Part shown: piece by piece, positions 1 to 11,200 of the stretch
How the letters are laid out: each line of letters starts with the position of its first letter
Position numbering within the stretch: the first letter of the stretch is position 1
Source of the DNA: Phoronis australis
Taxonomy: Eukaryota > Phoronida > Phoronidae
DNA length: 42,337 nucleotides
Assembly: GCA_002633005.1 (NCBI GenBank)
Contig: NMRA01000189.1
Location: 635,169-677,505 of the forward strand
Direction of reading: 5' to 3'
The notes under the pieces: generated by a model
Told to the model about the DNA's origin: nothing
The model's database searches: none
What the model saw: the letters and a program-made list of their open reading frames with translations, nothing else
Program-made: the position numbers and the translations under genes

Positions 1-619
1 AAAGGTATTTTGGCGGTTTTACTAATGACCATGTGAGCTGGCCACTGAGACTATTACAGTGTGGGCAACTAAAGTCCTCGATGTCCAACGACGTCCACAA
101 GCTGTGCCACAACTCCTGCACAGTTATTTCTTTCCTTAGCGTTGGGAGGTAGACGGTCAACTCCCAGTCTATCTGTGTTTTTTCCTTTGTTGTTGAGCAG
201 TTATTACAACTCCTAGTTTGCTTCTTTACGTGTTGGAAGGTACTAGTAACCTCAGACGTTACATTATCAGCGTTGTGAGCAAGTGTGTCTACGTACCATT
301 GGTTCAGTAACCATAGTAAAAATTCATGGGCATCCTGTTGACTTCCATTGCCAAGAGAGTTGTTCTGTAATCTTAATTTATTCAAAATTTCAGACAGAGT
401 TGATGTATACCTTTTAGTTGCTTCATATGTGTTCACAAAGATGGTTTTCATATAGTTTTTCTTGTTGATATTGTATTTGTGCCAGTTGAGGTTGCATGAA
501 AAGATAGCTTGTAGTGTAGAGTTCACAAAACACGTGTTTCCAACATTGCAAAGACCAAATCTTTTATCTTTTGTTGATTTTTTTGTTTGTCTTCCTTGAT
601 ATCGGGGATGACGAAGTAG
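1..619 (-). CDS. Ubiquitin-specific protease (peptidase C19) domain, partial
   Basis: A frame open from a TAG at 620-622 to the window edge encodes the N-terminal half of a USP deubiquitinase catalytic domain; this family cleaves ubiquitin from proteins by a Cys-His-Asp mechanism. Visible: the Cys box GLCNVGNTCFVNSTLQ (about 509-556) with the catalytic Cys in GNTCF, the second family motif QQDAHEFLLWLL (about 310-345), and two CxxC pairs, CNNC and CPHC, that match the zinc-binding fingers region. The His box lies beyond position 1. There is no Met between the upstream stop and the Cys box, so this is either a splice-acceptor exon or the continuation of the overlapping endonuclease ORF (564-1079), which lies one frame away; dropping one base of the A7 run (578-584) would join them. 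No internal stop is seen and key residues are intact. The family call is sure; whether it belongs to a host gene or a mobile element is not. Confidence 0.85.
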
Positions 620-1079
620 CTAATTGTATAAGGTTCTCTGTTGAGTCATGATTGAGAATAGTTTCAACTCCTCTTTGCGTTTCAATCACGGGCTTAGAAA
701 TGTTGCAGAGTTGCCATTCCGTAAATTGCTTGTTGTTTCTTGATAAATATATCGTATAGCTACATCTGAGAGCTGTCTGAGAGGCCGTTTGGTATGTTTG
801 TTTTTTGATTTCTTTGGGGACCTCGAGGAAATTCATTAGCTTCTTTAATGATTTGTAGATGAAGCCTCTACTGCCAACTTCAACAGGGAACAGGACTGTT
901 TGCCATCCTGCGTTTTTACATTCTTCGACAAGATTTGTATATTTCATTCTTTTCCTCAGGTGTGCCGATTCCATATTGTCTTCTGCTGGTATTGTAAGTT
1001 CTATTAAAACTGCTCTTTTTGCCTGAATTGACCATAACACAATGTCAGGTCTTAATTCATATGAAATGACTGATCTAAT
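564..1079 (-). CDS. Restriction-like endonuclease domain of an RLE-class non-LTR retrotransposon
   Basis: Open frame ending at TAA 564-566. It contains RPDIVLWS, then 14 residues after the D an E in LIELTIPAE, which fits the RPD-X(12-14)-D/E signature of restriction-like endonucleases in R2/NeSL/Hero-type LINEs. Next come AHLRKRMKY, a Gly-Trp, and PVEVGSRGF, a run I know from many invertebrate retroelement ORFs. In such elements this domain follows the reverse transcriptase and nicks target DNA. No reverse transcriptase is visible upstream; instead the frame opens straight out of the 23-bp minisatellite without a stop (reading ...WIRSVISYELRPD), so the true 5' part was lost or replaced. The ORF tail is lysine-rich and overlaps the USP frame by about 55 bp. 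An ATG start is not evident. The domain call is moderately sure; the clade is not. Confidence 0.6.
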   Translation of the reverse strand: MRSVISYELRPDIVLWSIQAKRAVLIELTIPAEDNMESAHLRKRMKYTNLVEECKNAGWQTVLFPVEVGSRGFIYKSLKKLMNFLEVPKEIKKQTYQTASQTALRCSYTIYLSRNNKQFTEWQLCNISKPVIETQRGVETILNHDSTENLIQLATSSSPISRKTNKKINKR

Positions 1080-1740
1080 CCATATGATTAAAATGACTGA
1101 TCTGATTCATATGAATCAACTGATCTGATCCATATGAAATGACTGATCTGATACAGATGAAATACCTGATCTGATCCATATGAAATGACAGATCTGACTC
1201 ATATGAAATGAATGATGTGATCCATATGAAATGACAGATCTGACTCACATGAAATGACTAATCTGATCCATATTAAATGACAGATCTGATCCACATGAAA
1301 TGACAGACATGATTCATATGAAATGACTGATGTGATCCATATGAAATCACAGATCTGATCCATATGAAAGGACAAGTGTGATCGATATGAAATGAGTGAT
1401 CTGATCCACATGAAACGACAGATCTGATTCATATGAAATACCTGATCTGATCCATATGAAATGACAGACGTGATTCATATGAAATGACTGATGTGATCCA
1501 TATGAAATCACAGATCTGATCCATATGAAAGGACAAGTGTGATCGATATGAAATGAGTGATCTGATCCATATGAAACGACAGATCTGATTCATATGAAAT
1601 GACAGATCTGATCCCGATGAAATAAAATGAAATGACAGATCCGATCCATGTGAAATGACAGATCTGACCAATATGAAATGACTGATTCATATGATATGAT
1701 TGACCTGATTCATATGAAGTAACAGATCCGATTCCTATGA
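1050..1740. repeat. 23-bp minisatellite with 161-bp higher-order repeat
   Basis: About 29 tandem copies of a 23-bp unit (consensus on plus strand: CTGATCCATATGAAATGAC then AGAT). A block of seven variant units recurs: the stretch from 1332 is repeated from 1493, an offset of 161 = 7 x 23. Because 23 is not divisible by three, each frame cycles through all three readings; on the minus strand long stretches lack stops and give ICHFIWIRSVISYE-like peptides. The array abuts the endonuclease ORF and lies in the TBK1 intron after exon 2027-2238, or beyond its 3' end. Confidence 0.95.
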
Positions 1741-1743
1741 ATC

Positions 1744-2000
1744 TACAGAAAATGCTCAATTGAGGCAATAGACTTTTCAGTTTTTACATATGAGTCAAAA
1801 GACATTGCTCAACTGAGTCAATACCGACTTCTCAGTTTATATTATGAGTCTATAGACAATGCTCAAGTCAGTCAAATACAGTTCTTTCCAAAGAATCCTG
1901 ATAAGTTGTTTTCTCTAAGCTCACTAATTAACTGTTCAACACTATGTTATCAAGTAATACGTTTCATTGTCTGTGCATGAGTCTATAGACAATAGTGTTT
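1744..2000. repeat. Diverged ~54-bp tandem repeat
   Basis: Two and a half imperfect copies of a unit containing AATGCTCAA(C/T)TGAG and a following ATGAGTC, starting near 1744, 1796 and 1850; a degraded echo of TCTATAGACAAT recurs at 1982. No coding capacity. Confidence 0.55.
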
Positions 2001-2026
2001 TGAGTTTATACCAGTTACATACTTAC

Positions 2027-2238
2027 GGATTTCGAAAAATATTGCCTTTCTAAATTCTGTGATAGCATTTTGAAAATATAGGATGATAGGGCTGTCCATG
2101 GACGTTTTGAAGGTATAGTCTTTAACTGCCTGGGTACTCGCGACAATCTCTGCGACTTCTCTGTACTGATAAACAAGATGTTGATTGGACGAAGGGATAT
2201 TGGTCTGAATGGCAATCATTTCCTTGACTCGTGATAAC
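2027..2238 (-). CDS. TBK1: TBK1 ubiquitin-like domain exon
   Basis: 212 bp; after the split Thr codon reads LSRVKEMIAIQTNIPSSNQH, LVYQYREVAEIVAS, and MDSPIILYFQNAI. Corresponds to human [20 protein letters not shown] and NPIFVVSRE. The ULD contacts the kinase C-lobe and is needed for substrate handling. Acceptor CTACAG, donor GTAAGT at 2026-2021. It is the most C-terminal exon in the window; the reading phase after it is 1. Confidence 0.9.
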
Positions 2239-5200
2239 CTGTAGTGACAACACTGACAGTGACAAAGACATGTTACAGGGAAATTGTACCAATTTCTGAT
2301 CAAAATAATTGTTAAAATAACCCTTTTTCATTTTTTAAGGTCTTTTAACACCATAACTTGAGAATGAGTACCCTCTGACACAGTGCCACCAGTACTGAAG
2401 AATGGCCCTGTGGAAATATGATGAATGACACATGGAATTCCGAGTGTGAACATCAATACACATGCTTGGCCGGAAGGTTACCCATCACATCGGCATCACT
2501 TACACGTGGCCTTTATGCACTGTACTTGTTTGGGCTTAAGCCAATAACCATGCTTCCCTTGTTTTTACTTCGATCACTGTCCGTTTTAATAAATTGCAAC
2601 TATGCAAATCAAAGGTGGTCGCCATCCTACGTAAAAGTAAACTGAAAGGGGTTTCCCAGATTTCAACCACTGGGAATGCCTGAATGATATGATGTCAGTT
2701 TCATTACTCTAATTCATGAGAAGCCTTCATGTTGACCGATATTCTACAGTGCTACCCTTCGGAGCACTGTGAATGTGTTCAGAGAATTGGCACACTTTTT
2801 CAAAACAGTCAACATGTGATGGTAACAAGTGGTAGAAAGCTTGAACATGGGAAGGCATTCATTCAGTGCTACTTATAGTTCATGGAAGAAAAGGGAAAAT
2901 ATTTTATTTGTTGGCCATATTTTTCCAAACTGTTGTCGGAGCTTTAGAATTCAAGAATTAAAACAATCGCTAATTATGACCAACAAAAGTGTTGCTGATT
3001 TTTGAAGACATAGACACGTGTATATTGGTCAAATTACAGCTATTCCTATTGGATGCCACTATTTGCTTAGAAATAAATTCACAGAATCTAACAAGCTCAT
3101 CCAACATATGAAACTTTTAACTTAGGTTTGTCAAGTAACTACATAAAACTAGTCTCTAAGTGGTCCTCACTGACATTTGGTGGTTTCAGGGCTAAGAAAA
3201 CACTGCCAGCCCGATGGCTACAGGCCAAGCACAACAAGTTAGCAGGTCACAGCGGAGTATTCCACGCACCAAGACTCTAGGAACAACAATGTGCTACAGA
3301 TGAAAAATAAAATAATTTCTTTGATGAAGGGAGCTATAAAGCACCTTTAATTACCAGTAAGTGGACAAAAACATCTCTCCAAACAATTTTACATCATGTA
3401 TCTGTGCTGTAGTTGAAGACCTCAGCACATACAATTAGATCAAAAAAATCGGTGGATATCCTGTTGCAAATTTCAACATTTCTCACTCACGTGTCTTCCG
3501 GGTTGGCGTAGATTCTCAGTGAAGCACATGCACCCGTGTGGAACACATGCAAAATTAATTTGCTTGTAACTGACTTGACTTCTTGGAAGAAGTGCTCGTA
3601 TGACCACTTGCGTTGAGGATTGACCTCCAGTAGTCCTGCTATGACAGGTGTGATAAGATTACGTAGTCCCTACAAAGATACAGACAAGTGTACAATGTGG
3701 TTGCGATTCATAACCAACTCAGTTAATAACTTTCCAAAAATATTTGATTAATTTTCGTCAGTTTATAGATATGTATGGTGTAACTGGTCGGCTTTACACA
3801 GACAATAATTTTCACAGATTTTGAACTCGGCACAAATGAACAAAAACAAACAAAACCTGTATGACTTGGTATGCAATTAATTTTCAGCAGCGCACCCCAA
3901 GGCAAGCTAGCTCTGATGAAGAACTGCACTAGTCTATTTACCTGAGAAAACAAGCAGGTGGAAGGGAGATCCCTACTCCACACTATAGGCCCCCCTTCTT
4001 TCTCTTGCACCCCAGAGATCACTCCTGGATCCTTCTTGTTGTGTATTTCAAACATTGTGTCCTTGTTTTTGCGTCCCCCGAAGGGGCGGAATGGCAGCTG
4101 GCCAACGGCAATGTGGTACAGGGTGACACCTAGCGACCAAAGATCAACTGATGCGTCAAATACACGGCCGTGACCTTGACCCATGACAGCACGCTCGTAG
4201 ACAGTGGGATCCTGGATGACAAAATTTTTTCAGACCTGAATTTTACTTTATAATATTTTATAATATTCATAATGACAAATCCAACGTGTCATGTCCAAAA
4301 AATAAAAACTGTGACAAGCTAATTTATTGTGCCTGTTATCAAGAAATAACTAACTGTTAGCTTGTTCCAAGTCCACGAATACACTCCAATCTGAGCAAAG
4401 AGAAATCTGAGGCCAGTTTTGTAATGAGAAGTGGCCCAAAACAAAAGATATTTTGACAAAAGATGGTTTTGAGCAGCACAGAGACACAACATCGCTTTTT
4501 AATGCCACAGTAACACATGAGCAACACTGGTACTATCAATGACAGATAACTATATGTCAAAAATACCATATCACTATTATCAGCGGTACAACTATTATCT
4601 GACTGAACTAGTGTTAGTTTTATCAGTGAAAACTTGCTCTCACAGGGATGCTACTCGCATACTTGTTATAATGAACGCTACATCAGCAAGCCAAAAATTG
4701 TTCTAAGTTCTAAGTACAACATAAAGTATGAAGCAATTTTATTATTTATTATTATATTTTATTACACCTACACAACACCTACAAGCTGCATTGCCATCAG
4801 AGTGTAAGCAAGGAAAACAAAGTTAGGGCTGTTCCAGCAAAATCGGTATGGAAGGGGGAAGGCAGTAGAAATAAAAATTCATGGGGCTGGTCTTCAGCAA
4901 AAAGCTCAAATTATGGGTGGTGGTTCTTGTAAGAAATGAAGCATTAAAACTGGGTAGTGTTTTTTGAACTCTCAGTGTTGACAGGTTGGTATTTTCGTCC
5001 AAACTCATCAAAATTTCACTTGGCAAATACCCTGACATGAAACAACCCCATGTTGCCAGTGTACACAGTGCAACATGTACACTAAGCCATTAATCAAGCC
5101 ATGGGCAACGTGATTACAAGTACATGTTCAACAGCAGTCATTTTAGAATGAAAATTTCTGCAACACTAAACTGGTGTTCACACAGATAAGAAAACTGATG

Positions 5201-8200
5201 ATTTTTATATAAAAAGTATGAGTAGTAAGATAACAGACAAGTTCCAATATTCACTTCATATAAAAGTATAAAAGAGTTCTTGGAGTTTCATAGATCCATG
5301 CAATTGAAAAAATCTTAATAGAAACTAGACACATGGCGAACAGAGACACCTGGTGGCTGCCAAAAGTATTGCTCACAGCTGTCTTTGAAAAGCAAGTTTC
5401 TGGTAACTGATGAGTTGTGATCTCACATGGAATTTTTCTGCACCCACAAAAACTTTGAGGTCAGCCCCTCTTGTTATTATCCTTTCTTGTCCATCAGTTA
5501 TCTCAAGAACCACTTGGCAGATCATGATGAAATTTGGTATAGAGTTACTTGGCAAGGATGCACCTGCACCAGGCGGGTTTGGCAACCTTGGTATCCCGTG
5601 TTGGCCACTTTAATTTTCAACAAGCCATTCCTTGTAAGTTGATTATCTCAAAAACTGCTTCACTGATCACTGACAATGAAAGTCGAAATAGAAGTACATC
5701 GCAAGAATGAGCCAGCACCAGTCAATTTTTGGATGCTGGATTGAACTACTGTCAGTGGCAACCCGTTAGTCAGCACAAGACAGGTTGATTATCTCAAAAA
5801 GTGCTAAGCACAACTGGAAATTTGGAACAAAAATATATAACAGGGATGGATGCGTTGACAGAAGTCATTTTCGTTTTGATTCGACCACCCTCTTGGCTAC
5901 TTTAGTTTTTGACTATATTGGACAAGACAACAAGTTCTTGTCTGTCAATCACCTAAGTTCTTAACAGGTCATCCTGGAGGCAATTTGTTTGCAAGTGTTG
6001 GATTTTATATTTTAAGCTATTAATTAAAAAATTATGGGTCATGGGTTGGAGAAATAAATGAAAAATATGGGCAGTGGGTACGAAATAAAAGTGCCTCCCC
6101 CCTCCCATACAGATTTTGCTGCAACAGCCCTTAGGGGTAACTATCTAATTTCCTGATTGAATGGTTCGCATGTTTTATTACCATGAGATCTCCAGGAATT
6201 ATTTTCATTTGCCATGAGTATTTTTTCAGTGAGTTTTCCACTTTTGAGTGGAAAACAATAAATAAGTGAGAGTCCCAGAAATACAAACCAAGTATTCTTC
6301 AGTGCCATGCATGGACATAAAGTTTTCTTCTTCATGTTGAAGCTCTCTTGCAGCCCCAAAGTCAGAGAGTTTGTATATGTAACTGAAACAACAGGGAATT
6401 TCATTACCAAACAGTGACCAAAAAATACTAAGTAATAAAAGCTAAAGCAAAAAAATCCTTAATTAAGGGTCACAAATTCGTCAATCTGCGACGAACCATA
6501 AAAGTGGAAATTATCACAGCATTTGTTTTAGAACCACATTTTTCCATAGACATCTTCACACACATTACTCAATAATCAACTACTCTCACTTGTTTCGAAA
6601 TCATGAACAGAGTATAATATGATTACAAAATACCATTTTGGTCCTTATAGAATGTAGAACCAGCGTCCTTTTCTCAATTATCAATGTCATTTTAACATCC
6701 TTTTTGGGAGACCCCCTCCCTACCACCTATTAACTGTAGATCCAAACTTTACATTTTCCTCTCCCTGAGCAACATTTCCACATATATAACTCCATAACAA
6801 GGAACGATCCCCAATTACGTTTTATCCTCTTTTATTATTCGTAGTATGTTGCCTGGCTTGATGTCCCTGTGAACAACCTGTTTTGATTTCAAGTATTCCA
6901 AGCCCGCAGCTGAAATAAAAAATGGAAGCAAATACAGGCACAAGAAGACAAAAGAGCAAAAGAGGTTTCCGTATCTATGTGGTGTGTGAGCTGTTTTTTA
7001 CACTCATAAACCAACGGATATGATTGGAAATTAATTTCCAAGTTTCCTGTTTTGGTGGTCACATCCACTGTGTGGCATCCTCAATCATCAATGGCGAAAA
7101 CGTTTTCATGAGAGAAGTCGAACAGAGGGCAAAAGGGGGCTTTAACATTGCTGATCATGATTTCATATCATTACTGCATCTCTAAGAGCCTTCCTCATCT
7201 TCTAGTTTCTTTCAGTGACAATAGAGGGCACCATAAAGCAGCGAGTCACAATCACAACACATGACAAAAAGGGCTCATTCACTAAATAAGTCCATAATTT
7301 TTTTCCTTCCAAAGATATACATCCATTGTCTTGTTAACATTTTTCAGTCATGAGATTAAGTCAAATCAGCATTGCCTGGCTTTCAACAAGACCTCAACGG
7401 GGACGCACATTTTTGTAGTAACCCTTGATACAACACATTACCATACCCAAACAAATAACACATTTAACAGTCCACCTGTTTTTAAGCTCAACACGTTCAA
7501 TACATTTTGTTTGCTGCTCACGACTGTCAATGACAAAAACAACAAAATTCAATAACCATTTGTCAGAACTCAATTCATGTTATGTTTTGCTGGGAGTTCA
7601 ACAGAACGTTTTGTTGGGAGATCAATGAAAAAAATGTTTAGTCAATCAATAGGCGACCAAACATGAACAATGTTCAACTGTTTCCCATAAAGCACTTTGG
7701 ACCCAACTGATATGAAATGTCTGTAGTTCAAACAATGTCAACAGAACATTATATAAAATGACCTACACAAGAAATACAATCAGCCAATCACGTCTCGGGG
7801 CATTGCATCATGGGAGGAATGCATAATTTAATGTAACGCTTCAAAACCAACCAAAATTTAACAGAAAAGAAACTCGGAGGTCTTTTACAAAGGCAACAAT
7901 TTTACATCAAAAGTTGGATTATCTTGGAGTATTTTGAGACCTATAATTTGTATCCGCTTGCCGAGACTTCAACAAGAAGTCAATGAACGGTGTGGAAATT
8001 CCCGTGTTAAAAATAGCTGACACAAAACAAGAGTATTACTATAAGAAGCACATGTAAAAACAGTCATACTTTTGGAGCAACAAACAGAAGGTAAGCAACT
8101 TAGATACTGAAGTAATCATTTTTTCAGTTAGCAGACAGCTAGGTGCAGGAATTATCTTGAATTAGTTTCTCACAAAATTTGATGTAACTTCATGTTAGCC

Positions 8201-11200
8201 ATATAGTTACCCATTTAGCCAAAATTAAAACAGTAACTGTCTGGAATATCCTTCTGGTCTTTTTCAACATGAGATAGCATTTCTCATTTCACATGATTGT
8301 AATGTATTAAATATAATAACAGGCAGTGTGATACACGTTGTAGCAGATGTGCGCAGGCCTTACATGTGGGCCCATTGCACTGATCACCTGGAACCATTTT
8401 TATTCTTCATTAATTACGGTTAAAACCAAGCTGAGGAGCTACACACCTGTCTGAAGGGTTTAGCAGTGCGACCTGGTGGGACTCGAACCCACGACCTTGA
8501 GTAAAGAAAGCGGGTACTTATCACACCAGGCCAAATTGCCTCCTCTTGTAATGTATTCCTCAGAGTAGAGTTCCTCGATCGTTTTCATAGCTATAGTCTC
8601 ACTGCAGGCTTCATTTACTACAGGTTGAAGGTGACAATTTTGATTTGACAAAGTTATCGTTGTATGGGACTTTGACTCATATGTTTGTTCACCACCTGTA
8701 TGTCACTTCCAAAATGTATAACAACCATACTCAAGACTTAAATTGCGCTCTAAACCAACACACTATTTGCTTTCATCACAACGAATTTCGAAAAAAGCAA
8801 AACGTGCAAGACAGATTTCCCCAGCTTAGCGTTCAACTGCAAAACCATACTTCATAACGTAGTCACCTTACTAATTCTAAAGATGAGTAAAATATCAAAC
8901 CACGACACTGCACACCACGAATACTTACCTATGTGCATTAGCAACACGAGAAACTCATCCTCCGGCAGTCCATACATGAACTCTGGTTCATCCAGTACAC
9001 CGTAAACAGAGCCTCCATCACAATACTCCATGATGATAACCTGCTGACCTGTATTTATCTGAACAAGAATAACAGAACTCTGTCACACCTTTTTAAACAG
9101 ATAAGGTATTGTCCATTTAGACACATGTATGGGGAAGAGGATGATAGTTAACAGTCACTATACTCTCAACATTAAGGGGGCGTGCCACTATATCTAGAGA
9201 TAAGTTTATATTAGCAACAAGGGGAGTAATGCTACCAAGTATTAAGTTAACGTGCTTGAAATCACCATTTACCTTGTTTTGACACATGACTGCATTGTCT
9301 CCATCATTAAATATTTTTATATAGCACTGCATAATTATCCAATTGCAAATTCAATATCTCAAAAACGAGACAACAGAACATTTTTTTAATGGAAAGTTTC
9401 ACAGCTCCACGGACATGAGTGACGTAGGAATGTACACAGCACTAGTGTGTTATGTCCGCCAACACACTAGTTTTTTTTAACAAATTTGTGCCATATCCGC
9501 ACTTCTCAGATATCCTGCAGGAAGTGTAAAAACACATCACTTGCTCATACGTTGAAATTTCTGAATCACCACCAATGCCTCCTCTTTCTTTATTAGAACA
9601 CCATAAACCGTGGGAAAATGAGAAGCAACATCCAGCACCATTTCACACTTAACACAATGCAGGATGACTTATGCTGTGGTTGGTTGTCTCGATTTTACGT
9701 AGCATGTGTTGATGCTTATAACTTGGGATCAGCCAATTAAAATTTCGTCAGCTAGTATTTGCCAGTGATCTAATTTGACAGCTGATCTCGACTGGTAGAT
9801 GCAAGCTGTTAAGGTCATGTGGGACCCTAGAAGTGTCCGAATTTGGCCAGCTTCACATCTCAGAAACAGCTGATCCGATTCACATGAAACTTTCATATAA
9901 CTACGCTTTATGTGCTGATCTTTATAAGGTTTTAAAATGTTCGGATTTTGCAGGAGGGTTATCGAAATAGGACATTTATGTTATGATGTTCATGAAAAAT
10001 ACTTTGAAGTTGCATAAAATAAAAACTGTAACAGAAATTTTGAGATTTCATCCTTGTTAACAGCTATGAAAAAATAAAATATGGCCATTGTTCTTCAAAT
10101 GACGTAGCTTTCTTTTTTGCTCATTTTTACTAAAAATACACGATCACTTGACCTAATTAATAGAACAGTGGAATAAGTCAAAAACCAAATTCTACAGAAC
10201 TGACTTTCTATTTTCAGAAAATATAAATGTTACTGAGTTAAAATGTATAGTTTAGTAACTTTTTGGCAATGCATGTTCACTTGTCAATAAGGCACAAGAT
10301 AAACAAAAGCCAAAGTTCCACTCTTTAAATCAATACGGGTTGGTGCATTAGCATCCTATGACAGAAATAAACGTTAAAAGAAATTGCAGTCTTCAAAATA
10401 CCGAAATACTGCCTATGTGCTTTAGAATTGGATCTTGTGATACATACACCTTCAAAATAGGTCAATGTCCAATAACTAACTTAAACTCCCACCCCATTAT
10501 TCCAACTATTCTAATGCGTGAATAAGCCACTTTTTATCCATTGTCCAAAAGAAGACCAAAGAAAACAGTATTGTGTGCTTTACCAAACAGTATTGTTGTA
10601 GTTTGTAATCAATGCATGGGATCAATAGCAGAGTTCTTATTGACATTAAATCAAAGGTGTTTGTAAGCATTTTGGCAGAAATAATAACAGCAATACCCAG
10701 CTACCAACTTGAAGATGCTATTAAACCAGAACTGCACAACGTTGATTTCCATTAGCTCTCCCTCCATAAGCCTACCATTTCAATCTCCATCGCGGCTTCA
10801 GAGCAAACCAATCAGAGCAGGACACGTCATTCCAAGTACCAGGTGCACTTCAAAGCAACGTGGCCTATTCTCTGTCTGGATATTCTTTATGGTTCTTACT
10901 TCGATCATGACTAAGGTATTTAGCAGTTATTATTGTTTCATGACCTTCATGTCTAAGCATTGTCAGCAATATTTCCCCGTCACACAGTGGATCTGAATGT
11001 CTAAACAGTATTCATGTCTTTGACCCCGGTGCGATGAAAGCAACGTTTGAACCATGTGCACTGATTACACATGTCAAATTCTCTACGCATTGTTCTCAAT
11101 ACTGCCTCCAGTCAAGTCTCCACATGACTTTCGTTATGAACTATGCTGAACTGAATGTCTCCGTAGTATTAGTTTGTATTACAAATCAATGCTTGATGTT

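Noticed and set aside
1199-1671. Tryptophan/serine-rich ORFs of 77-86 residues on the minus strand
   Set aside because: They are translations of the 23-bp minisatellite; no independent coding evidence.
1050-1740. CRISPR array
   Set aside because: Units are directly adjacent without spacers, and the context is a spliced animal gene.
1-2238. TBK1-USP fusion protein
   Set aside because: No convincing acceptor in matching phase was found between the ULD exon and the RLE/USP ORFs; they are on the same strand but nothing shows a joint transcript.
8929-9045. Hinge exon starting at 9043
   Set aside because: The acceptor at 9060-9059 has a better pyrimidine tract and restores the six residues present in human TBK1 between EEE and VLIMEF.
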